64,000 bases of DNA from contig NZ_SWJE01000017.1 in NCBI RefSeq assembly GCF_005144415.1, positions 106,762 through 170,761 on the forward strand, given 5' to 3'. This stretch comes from Trinickia terrae. Its GTDB lineage: Bacteria > Pseudomonadota > Gammaproteobacteria > Burkholderiales > Burkholderiaceae. The first letter of the stretch is position 1. Every line of letters begins with the position of its first letter. The translations under genes and the position numbers were made by a program. This document shows, piece after piece, positions 1 to 8,118 of this stretch. The notes beneath the pieces were generated by a model. The model saw only the letters and a list, made by a program, of their open reading frames with translations, made no database searches and had not been told where the DNA came from.

Positions 1-463
1 CGGGCGAAGTCACATAGGAGAACAGGTCGTCCTGCGCTGCAGCGCCCGCTTCGGGAGCGGTCTCCGCGCGCTTGTTCTGGCGATTGCCGCCTTCGCGCTT
101 GGCTCCGGCCTGCTTGCGCGGACCTTTGGCGCCCGCTTCCCTGCGCGGCGCGCGCGCCGGCGACGGCGCGGCAGCCTCGCCGTCGGACGGCAACTCGGCC
201 ACGGCGCCCGCCGGCTGGACCGGCGCGTTTTCCGCGCCCTTGGTCTTCGCCGCCGCGCGGCGGCGCGCGATCAGGCTGCGCGGACCGCGCCGCAGGCCGC
301 GGCGAGGCCGCTCCTCGTCGCTCGCTTCCGCGTTGGGCGTTGTGCGCTCGGCATCGCCGGACGACGCCTGGGGCTCGCGGGCGTCGCGATCCTCGCGCGC
401 ACGGCGCGCCGCTTCGACAGCGTGCCCGGATTCAGACGAATCGGTGTCGTGGGTAGTAGTCAA
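1..463 (-). CDS. rluB: RluB-type 23S rRNA pseudouridine synthase, N-terminal part (runs off the window)
   Basis: The minus-strand frame is open from the window edge back to a TTG at 463 that has an AGAGG ribosome binding site about 5 nt upstream. An in-frame ATG at 496 is an alternative start without a clear site. Only the first ~154 residues are visible: a low-complexity Arg/Ala/Gly/Glu-rich tail ending in DDLFSYVTSP. Such charged, disordered N-terminal extensions are known for RluB homologs of Burkholderia, which make pseudouridine in 23S rRNA. The S4 and catalytic domains lie outside the window, so the product name rests on the extension and on the scpB neighbour. The gene follows scpB in the same direction with a 60-bp gap, so the two are probably co-transcribed. 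Confidence 0.72.
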   Translation of the reverse strand, partial: MTTTHDTDSSESGHAVEAARRAREDRDAREPQASSGDAERTTPNAEASDEERPRRGLRRGPRSLIARRRAAAKTKGAENAPVQPAGAVAELPSDGEAAAPSPARAPRREAGAKGPRKQAGAKREGGNRQNKRAETAPEAGAAAQDDLFSYVTSP

Positions 464-523
464 AACAACCTCTAGTGTCAGGTCGCGCACGCCCATTGCG
501 AGCGCGGCTGGTGTTCGGTCACG

Positions 524-1477
524 TCAAGCGCTGCGCGACGCGGCTTCGTCGTCGGTAAATACGCTTGCGTCCTGCGTGGCGTCACCGCGATCCTCCGGAT
601 CGCCGTGCGTCACATGCGCCGGGTCAGGCTCGATTGTTTGCTCCGCGTCGGCGCTAAACGAATTCGAGTCATGCGCCGTTGCTGCCAGATCAACCTCGGC
701 GCGATCGGCGTTGTCTTTATCTGCCTGCGTCACGACCCGCGTTGCGGCGTCATCGGCGTGCAGTTCAACGGTTGCTTCGGCGTCAGACGATTCGCGCCCG
801 GCAACCGTTTCGATACGCTCGCCCGGTTCCGCGGCGTTCGTTTGTACATCAGTCCGCTCTTGGAGATCGGATGCAGCGGCCGTCTCGCCTTCAGCGGGGG
901 CACCTGTCTCTCCATCCGGAAACTCGATCGCGTGCTGCGCCAGCAGATTCGCCTCGATCTCACCTGCCGGGTCGTTGAGCGCGGGCAACTCGTCGAGCGC
1001 CTTCAGGCCGAGATCGTCGAGAAACTGCTTGGTCGTGGCATAAAGCGCCGGACGGCCAGGCACGTCCCGATGGCCGATCACTTCGATCCAGTTGCGGTCC
1101 TCGAGCTGCTTCACGACCTGCGTATTCACCGTGACGCCGCGAATCTCTTCGATGTCGCCGCGCGTCACAGGCTGCCGGTATGCCACGATGGCCAGCGTCT
1201 CGAGCACCGCGCGCGAATATTTCGGCGGCTTCTCGGGATGCAGGCGATCCAGATAGGTACGCATCGCAGGCTTGCTTTGAAAGCGCCAGCCGGAGGCCAA
1301 TCCGACAAGCTCGACGCCGCGCCCCGACCAATCCTGCCTCAGGTCTTCGAGCAACGCGCGAACCGTATCTGCCGACACGCCGTCGGCAAAGAGCTTGCGC
1401 AAATCACCGATCTTGAGCGGCTCCTGCGCGCAAATCAAAGCAGTCTCGAGGACGATCTTCGCCTCTTGGGTATTCAT
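524..1477 (-). CDS. scpB: Segregation and condensation protein B (ScpB)
   Basis: This 317-residue protein has the ScpB core in residues 1-170: an N-terminal winged helix ([20 protein letters not shown]) and a second winged-helix block containing [20 protein letters not shown] and the conserved [10 protein letters not shown] and GRPALYATT segments. ScpB is the kleisin-associated subunit of the SMC-ScpAB condensin that organises and segregates the chromosome. Residues ~175-317 form an acidic, Ala/Glu/Asp-rich tail with no recognisable domain, so the protein is about 100 residues longer than compact ScpB proteins. Such tails are common in Burkholderiaceae. rluB follows directly on the same strand, the usual beta-proteobacterial arrangement. 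Confidence 0.95.
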   Translation of the reverse strand: MNTQEAKIVLETALICAQEPLKIGDLRKLFADGVSADTVRALLEDLRQDWSGRGVELVGLASGWRFQSKPAMRTYLDRLHPEKPPKYSRAVLETLAIVAYRQPVTRGDIEEIRGVTVNTQVVKQLEDRNWIEVIGHRDVPGRPALYATTKQFLDDLGLKALDELPALNDPAGEIEANLLAQHAIEFPDGETGAPAEGETAAASDLQERTDVQTNAAEPGERIETVAGRESSDAEATVELHADDAATRVVTQADKDNADRAEVDLAATAHDSNSFSADAEQTIEPDPAHVTHGDPEDRGDATQDASVFTDDEAASRSA

Positions 1478-1718
1478 GCAGCTAGGCCAGACCCTGTGGT
1501 CAAACGGACCGGATCAAACAGACGATATGGAACTGAAGACGCGCTCGCCCGATTCTGATCGGTCATATTGATGGGAGCACGGACCGGGGGGTGGCGAATC
1601 GTACCGCTTATCAAGCCAAACCCAGCCGGACAGAGCAGCGCGATTCCGAAATGGAATCGCGTGACTGAACGCAATCTTACGCAAAAATATTCGGTGCGTA
1701 AAGAACGGCGCCCGCGAT

Positions 1719-2915
1719 TCACCTGCGCGCGAGAAAGCGCCGCAGCCGCTCGACGCCGCGATCGAGCCGCGCCGGATCGCATGCATAGCACCAGCGCACG
1801 AAGCCCTCGCCTTCCGCGCCGAATGCACTCCCCGGCGCAAGCCCTAGGCCGACTTCGCGCACGAGCGCCTTACAGAGATCGAGGCTGTGTCCGGCGCCCG
1901 GCAGCGTGAAGAATAGATACATCGCGCCCAGCGGCGCTTTGACATCGACGCCGGCGATCTGGGAGAGCTCACCGACCAAGTGGTCGCGCGAGGCGCGCAG
2001 GCTCGCGGCCAACTCCTGCGCGAACCGCTCGCCTTCGCGCACCGCAGCGATGCCGGCCTGCTGCACGAAAGCCGGCGCACAGGACGTGTTGTATTCGATG
2101 AGCTTGGACAGATCGTCCATCAGCGCGCTGGGCGCCACGATCCAGCCGAGCCTCCAGCCGGTCATCAGCCATGCCTTGGAAAACGAGTTCACACAAATCA
2201 CGCGTTCGTCGCGCGCCGCCAGATCGAGGAAAGACGGCGCGCTTGCCGTGACGCCTGCATCATCGCCGTAGTAAAGCCGCTCGTAGACTTCATCGGCGAC
2301 GATCCAGATGCCGTGGCGCCGGCAATGCTCGAGCACCGCGCGCTGGTCGTCGCGCGCCATCACCCAGCCGGTCGGGTTGTTCGGCGAGTTCAGCATCAAA
2401 AGCCGCGTATCGGGCGTCAGCGCCGCCAGCAGCCGCTCGACATCGAGCGTCCAGCCATGCGCACCGTAGTCCAGCGACACGGTCTCGACGCTTGCGCCAA
2501 GGATCTTCGGGATCTCGACGAGATTCGGCCACAGCGGCGTGACCGCGACCACGCGATCGCCCGCGCCGACGACCAGCTGCGCCGCCAGCATCAGCGCGTT
2601 GACGCCCGCGCTCGTCACCGCGATGCAATCGGGGGATGTCGCGCCGTGCAACGCGCTCACGTACTCGGAGAGCGCCTCGCGCAGCGGCGCAATGCCGAGG
2701 TTGTGCGTATAGAACGTGGCGCCGGCGGCGAGCGCGTCACCCGCTGCATCACGGATGAACTGCGGAGTCACCTGATCCGATTCGCCGAACCAGAACGGCA
2801 GAACGTCGGCGACGCCGAAACCGGCGTTCGCGACCTCGCGGATCTGGGACGGACGCAGCGCCCGCACGGCGTCGCGAGCGCTCGGCGCGCCGTGGCGAAT
2901 TACGGTCTCGCTCAT
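1719..2915 (-). CDS. Pyridoxal-phosphate aminotransferase, class I/II
   Basis: The 398-residue protein has fold-type I aminotransferase hallmarks: NSPNNPTG at 177-184, the D208/Y211 pair in VADEVYERLYYG, and the Schiff-base lysine K247 in NSFSKAW. It should transfer amino groups between an amino acid and 2-oxoglutarate; the specific substrate cannot be read from sequence. The start at 2915 (MSETVIRHG) fits the length of the family. The frame stays open upstream to 3059, but that part overlaps the LysR gene and is low-complexity. The LysR gene lies 136 bp upstream in the same direction. A class I aminotransferase is sure; a DapC- or AspC-like role is only possible. Confidence 0.9.
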   Translation of the reverse strand: MSETVIRHGAPSARDAVRALRPSQIREVANAGFGVADVLPFWFGESDQVTPQFIRDAAGDALAAGATFYTHNLGIAPLREALSEYVSALHGATSPDCIAVTSAGVNALMLAAQLVVGAGDRVVAVTPLWPNLVEIPKILGASVETVSLDYGAHGWTLDVERLLAALTPDTRLLMLNSPNNPTGWVMARDDQRAVLEHCRRHGIWIVADEVYERLYYGDDAGVTASAPSFLDLAARDERVICVNSFSKAWLMTGWRLGWIVAPSALMDDLSKLIEYNTSCAPAFVQQAGIAAVREGERFAQELAASLRASRDHLVGELSQIAGVDVKAPLGAMYLFFTLPGAGHSLDLCKALVREVGLGLAPGSAFGAEGEGFVRWCYACDPARLDRGVERLRRFLARR

Positions 2916-3051
2916 TGGGGTCCTAATGGAGGGCTCGGGAGAAAAGCATGCAGTGTAGCGTGCGCTGAACGAACGCGCGCTCGGACGAAATCGACGCGGG
3001 AGGACGCCGGACCGGCGCCGTGCGCCGCCATCGATCCATGCGCCGTCCGCC

Positions 3052-3954
3052 CTAGCCAAGGTCTTCGACCCGCGCGGGAAGCTGCCGGATCAAGCCCCAA
3101 ACCGCCTCGGCCGCGGGCGACAGCGAACGGTCCCGGCGCCGCACCAGGTCGACGGTGCGCTCCGCGCGCGGCACGAGCGGCCGCGCGACGAGCGAGGTGT
3201 CGGCGGGTGCCGGCAGCGCCAGCCACGGCAGCACGCTCACGCCGACGCCCGCCTCCACGAGCCCGAACACGGTAGCCGTGAATCCCAGCTCCTGCACGAT
3301 TGGCGCGCTCACGTGCTGCTCGGCCAGCACAGCGTCGATCAAGGGACGGCTGCCCGATGCCTGGTCGAGCATCACGAGACGCTGCCCGTCCAGCGCGCTC
3401 CACGAAACGCTCGCCTGAGCCGCCAAAGGATGATCGGCCCGGGCGACGAAGCAGAATGAATCCGTCATCACCGTCTCGCTGACCAGATCCTCCGCGCCGT
3501 GCGGCCCGATGATGACCCCGAAATCGGCCTCGCCCGACTTGACCTTGCGCATCACGTCGGCCTGCACGTCGTCACGCAAGCCGAGTGTGATGTAAGGAAA
3601 CCGCTTGCCGCACGCCGCGATGACTGGCGGCATCACCCGGCACGCGACTGTCGGGCTCGCCGCGACCACGACCCGGCCGCGCCGCTGCTCGCCGATCTCG
3701 CGAATTTCGCGCAAGGCCTCGTCCAGATCGGTCAAGAGGCGCGAGACGCTCGCGATCAGGTTTGCGCCGACATCGGTCAGTTGCACCTCGCGCGTCGTCC
3801 TGTCAATCAGTTTCAAGCCGATCTCACTTTCGAGCTCCCGCACGCAGCGGCTCACGGCGGATTGCGTGAGCCCGATCTCGTCGCCCGCGCGGCTGAAGCT
3901 TTCCTGGCGCGCGACTTCAATAAATACGCGCAACTGCCGCAACGTGACATTCAT
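3052..3954 (-). CDS. LysR-family transcriptional regulator
   Basis: The 300-residue protein starts with a LysR winged helix (residues 3-62: LRQLRVFIEVARQESFSRAG, then LTQSAVSRCVRELESEIG). A substrate-binding effector domain follows (about 90-295, beginning RGRVVVAASPTVACRVMPP). LysR proteins bind DNA as tetramers and respond to a small molecule held in the effector domain. The aminotransferase gene lies downstream on the same strand, so this is not the classical divergent arrangement and the target is unknown. The 405-bp gap upstream, before a plus-strand gene, leaves room for its own regulatory region. Confidence 0.92.
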   Translation of the reverse strand: MNVTLRQLRVFIEVARQESFSRAGDEIGLTQSAVSRCVRELESEIGLKLIDRTTREVQLTDVGANLIASVSRLLTDLDEALREIREIGEQRRGRVVVAASPTVACRVMPPVIAACGKRFPYITLGLRDDVQADVMRKVKSGEADFGVIIGPHGAEDLVSETVMTDSFCFVARADHPLAAQASVSWSALDGQRLVMLDQASGSRPLIDAVLAEQHVSAPIVQELGFTATVFGLVEAGVGVSVLPWLALPAPADTSLVARPLVPRAERTVDLVRRRDRSLSPAAEAVWGLIRQLPARVEDLG

Positions 3955-4359
3955 TTATCGGCCTCATCAATGTGCGCTACCGATGCAATTCTATTGCCAA
4001 CGGTTCGAACTGAGACGTCAGCAGTCGTTTCCCGCAGCGCAACAATCGGGCGCAAACGCACGCCCGGCGGGCCGACTGCACAAGATTGGTGATAGCCCTT
4101 ATTTTCCGGATGGTCATTTTGGCGTCTTATACGCCCCTAGCTGACTTCCGTGTGGCCTTCTGCCAAGCGCCTTGGAGGCAGTCGCAAAGCAGATGGCACG
4201 CTTCGTGCATTGATGGGTGCACTGGCCGGCGCCGCCCGCGGATCGACGAAATCATCGACCGCCGCGGTCTGCCCCGGCCCCCTGGCACCCGGTCACGGGT
4301 GCCTCCAGAGTGCGCAGCACGGGGCAGCGCACCGGAGTTAGCTTCGCTGAGGTGAGGAC
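3955..4359. other. Intergenic region between divergent LysR and transposase-derived genes
   Basis: About 400 bp with no credible coding frame. The open frames here have no domain signature and no good start. It should hold the promoters for the minus-strand LysR gene and the plus-strand gene at 4360. I see no strong inverted repeat or terminator. Confidence 0.5.
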
Positions 4360-4761
4360 ATGATGCTGTTCGACGATTTGAGAGATAACGAGTGGGCGCT
4401 GGTCGAGGCGTTGTTCTGCGCGGAGCCTGCACGCAGCGAGCGGCGCGGTCGCCCGCGTGTGGAAGCCCGTGCAGTCGTAAATGCGGTGCTGTGGGTGCTG
4501 TCGACGGGCGAAGGCTGGTCGAAGCTGCCGGGCCGCTACCCGTCCCCGCCGACCTGCCGGCGCCGTTTCGACGAGTGGCAAGCAGACGGCACGCTTGCAG
4601 AGATCGTGAAGCGTCTTAGCACGAGCGGCCGCCAGATTTCACTGCGCGGACGCATCGGCGCAACCGCCGTGAAGACGCCGGCGCCGCCGAGCCGGGATCG
4701 CCTGCGCGGCGCATTCTGGACCAATCCGGAATCCTGGCGCGCGCCAGTCAAGATGGCTTGA
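4360..4761 (+). CDS. Orphan transposase-derived DNA-binding protein (IS5-type N-terminal domain only)
   Basis: The 133-residue protein contains the N-terminal helix-turn-helix region seen at the front of IS5/IS1182-type transposases (DUF4096-like). Visible pieces are LRDNEWALVEALF, RRGRPRVEARAVVNAVLWVL, STGEGWSKLPGRYPSPPTCRRRFDEW and DGTLAEIVK (residues 6-85). The DDE catalytic domain that should follow is absent; the last ~45 residues are basic and unrelated to it. I see no terminal inverted repeats or target duplication around it, so it is not an intact IS. It is either a remnant or a domesticated DNA-binding protein. The clean frame and normal codon use favour domestication. Confidence 0.7.
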   Translation: MMLFDDLRDNEWALVEALFCAEPARSERRGRPRVEARAVVNAVLWVLSTGEGWSKLPGRYPSPPTCRRRFDEWQADGTLAEIVKRLSTSGRQISLRGRIGATAVKTPAPPSRDRLRGAFWTNPESWRAPVKMA

Positions 4762-5055
4762 TTCGAATTGCAGCCGGGCGCCTGCGGGCGCCCGGTTCGC
4801 ATCAGGCGGCCGCTGCGGCGAGGTGCCGCAAGCCCCCTGCTGGTGCGCACGCTCTCGCACCAGCCATTCCCCCTCATCACTGCGGTTCAAGCTCCGCGCC
4901 GGCGTTCCGCCAGGCAGCGCAAAGCGTGCACGCCAGACATTCAGCGTTTGGCGAAACATCTATTTACCATTATTTACAACGCGCTTTCGCCCACCCGCTT
5001 ACTTTACGAGTATGCGAACAAGCCGCCGCTTTGCGCGGTTTGATAGTGGTGGATG
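4762..5055. other. Intergenic region with GC-rich hairpin
   Basis: No gene seen. Shortly after the preceding stop, 4773-4795 forms a strong GC-rich stem-loop (arms CCGGGCGCC and GGGCGCCCGG, loop TGC) that could end transcription, although no T-tract follows. The rest is the upstream region of the small secreted protein at 5106, including one copy of the 34-nt hairpin family at 5056. Confidence 0.5.
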
Positions 5056-5089
5056 GGTCAGAGTAAGTGCTGAAGCGCTAGCTCCGATC
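5056..5089 (+). repeat. 34-nt hairpin element, copy 1
   Basis: Left arm GGTCAGAGTAAGTGC, loop TGAA, right arm GCGCTAGCTCCGATC. The 15-bp stem has G-U wobbles, one A-C mismatch near the base, and an A-A mismatch at stem position 10. The segment AACACAGGAGCC follows and supplies the ribosome binding site for the ATG at 5106. Copies at 7562, 28149, 28196 and 37137 share the length, loop type and arm pattern. Confidence 0.75.
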
Positions 5090-5105
5090 AACACAGGAGC
5101 CAACC

Positions 5106-5360
5106 ATGAAATCAGTGTCACTGCTTCTGTGCGGTGTGGTGGTTTCATTGGCTACTGTTGCCGCACAGGCCCAGCATTCTCCTCGCGATTGGGGCCGTCA
5201 GCCGAACGGCACGACGCCCCAGTCGGCGCCCTCCAGGGATGACGCGCGCAGCCGTCAACTCAACCCGACCGTGCCGCGCGGCGATTTGCGCGGCGATATT
5301 GCCAGCAACGCGCGGATGCGCGCCGACCCCTCTCGCAACGAAAACCGCCAACAGCCGTGA
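5106..5360 (+). CDS. Small secreted hypothetical protein
   Basis: An 84-residue protein with a typical signal peptide (MKSVSLLLCGVVVSLATVAA, cleavage expected near AQAQ at residues 20-23) and a short polar, Arg/Pro/Asn-rich mature part with no known domain. It should be periplasmic. AGGAG 9 nt before the ATG is part of a conserved segment that follows a 34-nt hairpin. A strong terminator lies about 90 bp downstream, so the gene is monocistronic. I do not recognise the family. Confidence 0.75.
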   Translation: MKSVSLLLCGVVVSLATVAAQAQHSPRDWGRQPNGTTPQSAPSRDDARSRQLNPTVPRGDLRGDIASNARMRADPSRNENRQQP

Positions 5361-5448
5361 CGCGTCGCGAAAATAGCGGGAACCACCCGGCACGGGCGAA
5401 GTCGGAGTAATTGCCATGAGCACAGCGTGGCAGCAGCAAATATCCGGT

Positions 5449-5479
5449 AGCCCGTATCCTCGCGATACGGGCTTTTTTT
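5449..5479 (+). terminator. Rho-independent terminator
   Basis: AGCCCGTATC and GATACGGGCT pair perfectly around a 5-nt loop and are followed by TTTTTT. It ends the transcript of the small secreted protein at 5106. Confidence 0.9.
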
Positions 5480-5555
5480 CGCACAATGACTCAACCTCAA
5501 GCCGTGCCGCGCCGAATCGCTTCCTTTGCAGCGAAGGCCGGCACAGCCGAAAGCA

Positions 5556-5873
5556 CTAGGAACGCGCTTCCAGCGCAGCCGCGACAAGAGCGTCGCCTAA
5601 CGCGTAGTCGTGCATGCGCTGCGCTTCCCAACCGAGCGTGCGCTCGTCTCGCGCGAGACGAGCAAACTCGGCGCGCCCCTTGTCGGTCAGAACGGCGATG
5701 TCGACGGGTGCATGAAAGCCCGGCGCCGGGGCGACGGTCCGTTGGCGAACGGTATCCATCAAGCCAAGACCGCGGAGATATTCGAAGACATTGGGGCGCT
5801 TTGCCCAAGGGACCTGCCGATATTGCACTCGTCTGAGCGCTTCGAGTACCGCTTCGTTGGAATACGTGGTCAT
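5556..5873 (-). CDS. Hypothetical cytosolic protein
   Basis: A 105-residue protein starting MTTYSNEAVLEALRRVQYRQ, with an AAAGAG site upstream of the ATG at 5873. There is no signal peptide or membrane segment. The layout (VLEALRRV, VPWAKRPNVFEYLRGLGL, then VAVLTDKGRAEFARL-like text) resembles a small winged-helix protein whose last helix and wing are LTDKGRAEFARL, but I cannot name the family. It converges on the terminator at 5449. A DNA-binding role is a guess from secondary-structure pattern only. Confidence 0.65.
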   Translation of the reverse strand: MTTYSNEAVLEALRRVQYRQVPWAKRPNVFEYLRGLGLMDTVRQRTVAPAPGFHAPVDIAVLTDKGRAEFARLARDERTLGWEAQRMHDYALGDALVAAALEARS

Positions 5874-6107
5874 CTCGACTCTTTCTTAAAGTGCAGCCAT
5901 GACACGGCTTTCCACGGCGTAACGCCGCGCTGCCGCTGACGCCCGGCTACGCCGCACGAGCCGGGGGTTGTCAGCCCGGCCGGTTCGGCGCCACCGTCAT
6001 TCCAAGGTACCGCCTATAATTTCGAGCTCCCCGCTCGAGCGCGCGTGAAGCGCACTCCTCATGGCGCTGCAATACGCCGGAAATCGGCGTGATGGAAGAT
6101 CCACGAA

Positions 6108-6860
6108 TTGTCTCGAAGCTGTTACGTTACTCCAACTCAATTGACCTTATTCACTTTATTCGCGCTTTTTTTCGCGGTTTTCCTGCTATGGCGCCGCGCT
6201 CGGGCGGCCATCGCGATAGCGAGCATCGCGATTTTCTGGCTGCTGGCGGCGGGCTGGCTCGCCGCTCCGCTACTCGAGTGGGCGCAGCCCAGCATCCGCC
6301 AGGCGGCCGAACCGGACTTCGCGCCGCGCACCGCGCTGATCGTGCTCGGCACCGGAACCGAACACAGCAGCGACGGCACCCTCGTTCCCAAGCCCGACGC
6401 CTTTCCGCGCATGGCCAAGGCGGCAGCGCTCTACGCCGAATGCAAGCGTCGCGAGCCGACTTGCAGGGTCATCGTGAGCGGCGGCAATCCGCAGCGGCAC
6501 GAGACAAGCGAAGCCGATAATTACGCACCCTATCTGTTGCGTCTTCATGTCGAAAACACCGACCTGTTGCTCGAAAACACCAGCCGCAACACCTACGAAA
6601 ACGCACGCAATGCCGCTAGTATGTTACGCGGCGAACGTTACGATTCTTTGATGCTCGTCACCTCGGCCTATCAGATGCCGCGCGCCTTGCTCGATTTCGA
6701 GCGCTTCGGGTTCGCGCCGCAACCTGTCGTATCGAATGCGCGGCATGCCCGGCTCGGCGTGCTGCCCCGCTTCAGCAATCTGGTCAATGCCGAAATCGCG
6801 CTGCACGAATTGATCGGAATCGCACAGTTCCATGTTTATCGCGCCATCGGGTGGTTTTGA
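6108..6860 (+). CDS. DUF218 (YdcF/ElyC-like) membrane protein
   Basis: The 250-residue protein has two N-terminal hydrophobic segments (about residues 12-30 and 34-54) followed by a DUF218 domain: TALIVLGTGTEH, RVIVSGGNPQ, ENTSRNTYENARNAASML and LMLVTSAYQMPRALLDFERFG. Members of this family (ElyC, SanA, YdcF) are inner-membrane anchored and have been linked to envelope and peptidoglycan homeostasis; the reaction is not settled. The TTG at 6108 has GGAAG about 9 nt upstream and was chosen as start; TTG 6141 is an alternative. A TATAAT at 6015-6020 could be the -10 of its promoter. The gene is isolated from others. Confidence 0.85.
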   Translation: MSRSCYVTPTQLTLFTLFALFFAVFLLWRRARAAIAIASIAIFWLLAAGWLAAPLLEWAQPSIRQAAEPDFAPRTALIVLGTGTEHSSDGTLVPKPDAFPRMAKAAALYAECKRREPTCRVIVSGGNPQRHETSEADNYAPYLLRLHVENTDLLLENTSRNTYENARNAASMLRGERYDSLMLVTSAYQMPRALLDFERFGFAPQPVVSNARHARLGVLPRFSNLVNAEIALHELIGIAQFHVYRAIGWF

Positions 6861-7162
6861 AAAAGGTAAGCCGCAAACGCCGTGCCTGCGAACCATCGCC
6901 ATTTAGTTCGGACTCCAGCCTTTTCCACCCACCCCTCTCGACAAAGCCGAAGATGCCTCACACCGGGCCCACAATATGCTGCTCGTCTCATCGAGGCACA
7001 CACGTCAGGGTTTTGCCACACTTGTAACCAAATGTAATGATCCGTCACTTTTCTCACACACCATCTGTTGAAAGTCAGATAGATCGCTAGAATGCAGTGT
7101 CCAGCCGGACAGGCATTCCATTTGGGCCCCTTACCAACTAACCACCCTGCACGGAGGTATTC
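6861..7162. other. Intergenic region
   Basis: About 300 bp with no credible gene or strong hairpin. It becomes AT-richer towards the gene at 7163 (around 7020-7095) and probably carries that gene's promoter; TAGAAT at 7088 is a possible -10, without a well-spaced -35. Confidence 0.4.
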
Positions 7163-7426
7163 ATGAAGAAAGTATCCCTGGCTATTTTGGTTTCATTGTC
7201 GGCGTTGGCAGGCGCAGCTTATGCGCAAACCGATAAAGGCATCACGGAAAGCACGGACCCGGCAAAGGCCGCCGACATCGAGCAGCGCGCTCAGGCACTG
7301 CAGTCTCAGCAGGAAGCCATGCCCCACGAGACCGAGATGACGCACAAGCCGATGATGAAGCATCATCACAAGAAAGCTATGTCGAAGAAGGATGAAGCCG
7401 CTCCGGCAAAGGGCGCCAGCGAGTAA
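7163..7426 (+). CDS. Small secreted His/Met-rich protein
   Basis: An 87-residue protein with a clear signal peptide (MKKVSLAILVSLSALAGAAYA, cleavage expected after residue 21). The mature part is ~65 residues, very charged, with a central run rich in Met, His and Lys (MPHETEMTHKPMMKHHHKKA) and a Lys/Ala/Glu tail. The His and Met cluster could bind metal such as copper, but no defined motif supports this beyond composition. The site GGAGG 9 nt upstream fixes the start. It is monocistronic, with a strong terminator at 7464. Confidence 0.75.
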   Translation: MKKVSLAILVSLSALAGAAYAQTDKGITESTDPAKAADIEQRAQALQSQQEAMPHETEMTHKPMMKHHHKKAMSKKDEAAPAKGASE

Positions 7427-7463
7427 TCCGCACGGCGCGCGCCGCAAAGCCCATTCTCGCGAA

Positions 7464-7499
7464 AAGCCGAAGCCGGTCACGCCGGCTTCGGCTTTTTTG
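7464..7499 (+). terminator. Rho-independent terminator
   Basis: AAGCCGAAGCCGG pairs with CCGGCTTCGGCTT around TCACG and continues into TTTT. It terminates the small secreted protein gene at 7163. Confidence 0.9.
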
Positions 7500-7561
7500 T
7501 CGGTACGCGCCGGGCTGCCTCAAGCGTACTGACCTCCTCATTGAAGGGCAGCGAACGTGTC

Positions 7562-7595
7562 GGCCGGAGTAAGTGCTTCAGCACTTACTTCGGCC
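7562..7595 (-). repeat. 34-nt hairpin element, copy 2 (inverted orientation)
   Basis: Read on the minus strand: left arm GGCCGAAGTAAGTGC, loop TGAA, right arm GCACTTACTCCGGCC. The stem is fully paired with one G-U. This copy lacks the A-A mismatch of the others and is not followed by a ribosome binding site, although GACAC still follows the stem. It sits between the terminator at 7464 and the gene at 7734. Confidence 0.7.
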
Positions 7596-7733
7596 CCAAG
7601 CAGGGCGCCTACTCCGGTCCCATGCAAAGCAAGAGAGCGTGGAGGCAGTCTATTTGCGGCGGCAATGCGCCGGTATGCTACAGTCGCGCACCGAACTTTC
7701 CCAACCCGTGCGCACCCCGGTGCGGAGGACAGA

Positions 7734-7991
7734 ATGAGCAACATCCAGCTGGATATCGAATGGACCGAAGCCGCATCCCGCAAGATCGAGAAATTGATGC
7801 CGCGCGGCTCGCAAGACGCGTTTCTCGCGTTGCCGCCGGTCGAGTGCCTGCCGATGGAAGGCGATGTGCTGTTCCTCGGTCCGGACGGCAAGCAGCAGCC
7901 GTTCATCGTCGCGGAACGGCAGTATCACCATGACGGCGACGCCGACTGGACCATCATTCTGATTCTCGACGTGCCGCACGCCGCGCATTGA
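7734..7991 (+). CDS. Small hypothetical protein
   Basis: An 85-residue acidic protein starting MSNIQLDIEWTEAASRKIEK, with GGAGGAC just upstream of the ATG. There is no signal peptide or membrane helix. The second half (LPMEGDVLFLGPDGKQQPFI, then ERQYHHDGDADWTIILILDV) reads as a compact beta-rich fold. I do not recognise a named family. The next terminator (8053) makes it a single-gene unit. Confidence 0.75.
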   Translation: MSNIQLDIEWTEAASRKIEKLMPRGSQDAFLALPPVECLPMEGDVLFLGPDGKQQPFIVAERQYHHDGDADWTIILILDVPHAAH

Positions 7992-8052
7992 GGCGCACGG
8001 TTCGTTTTGCGTTCACGCGGAAACTGTCGTCGCGTGAACCGGATGCTCGATA

Positions 8053-8085
8053 AAAAGCCCGCCTCGTTTCCAAGGCGGGCTTTTG
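8053..8085 (+). terminator. Rho-independent terminator
   Basis: AAAAGCCCGCCT and AGGCGGGCTTTT form a 12-bp stem with flanking A and T runs, so it can act in both directions between the converging gene at 7734 and bamC. Confidence 0.88.
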
Positions 8086-8118
8086 TCATAGGCCGGATTC
8101 AGGCGCTTTACCGCTCGC

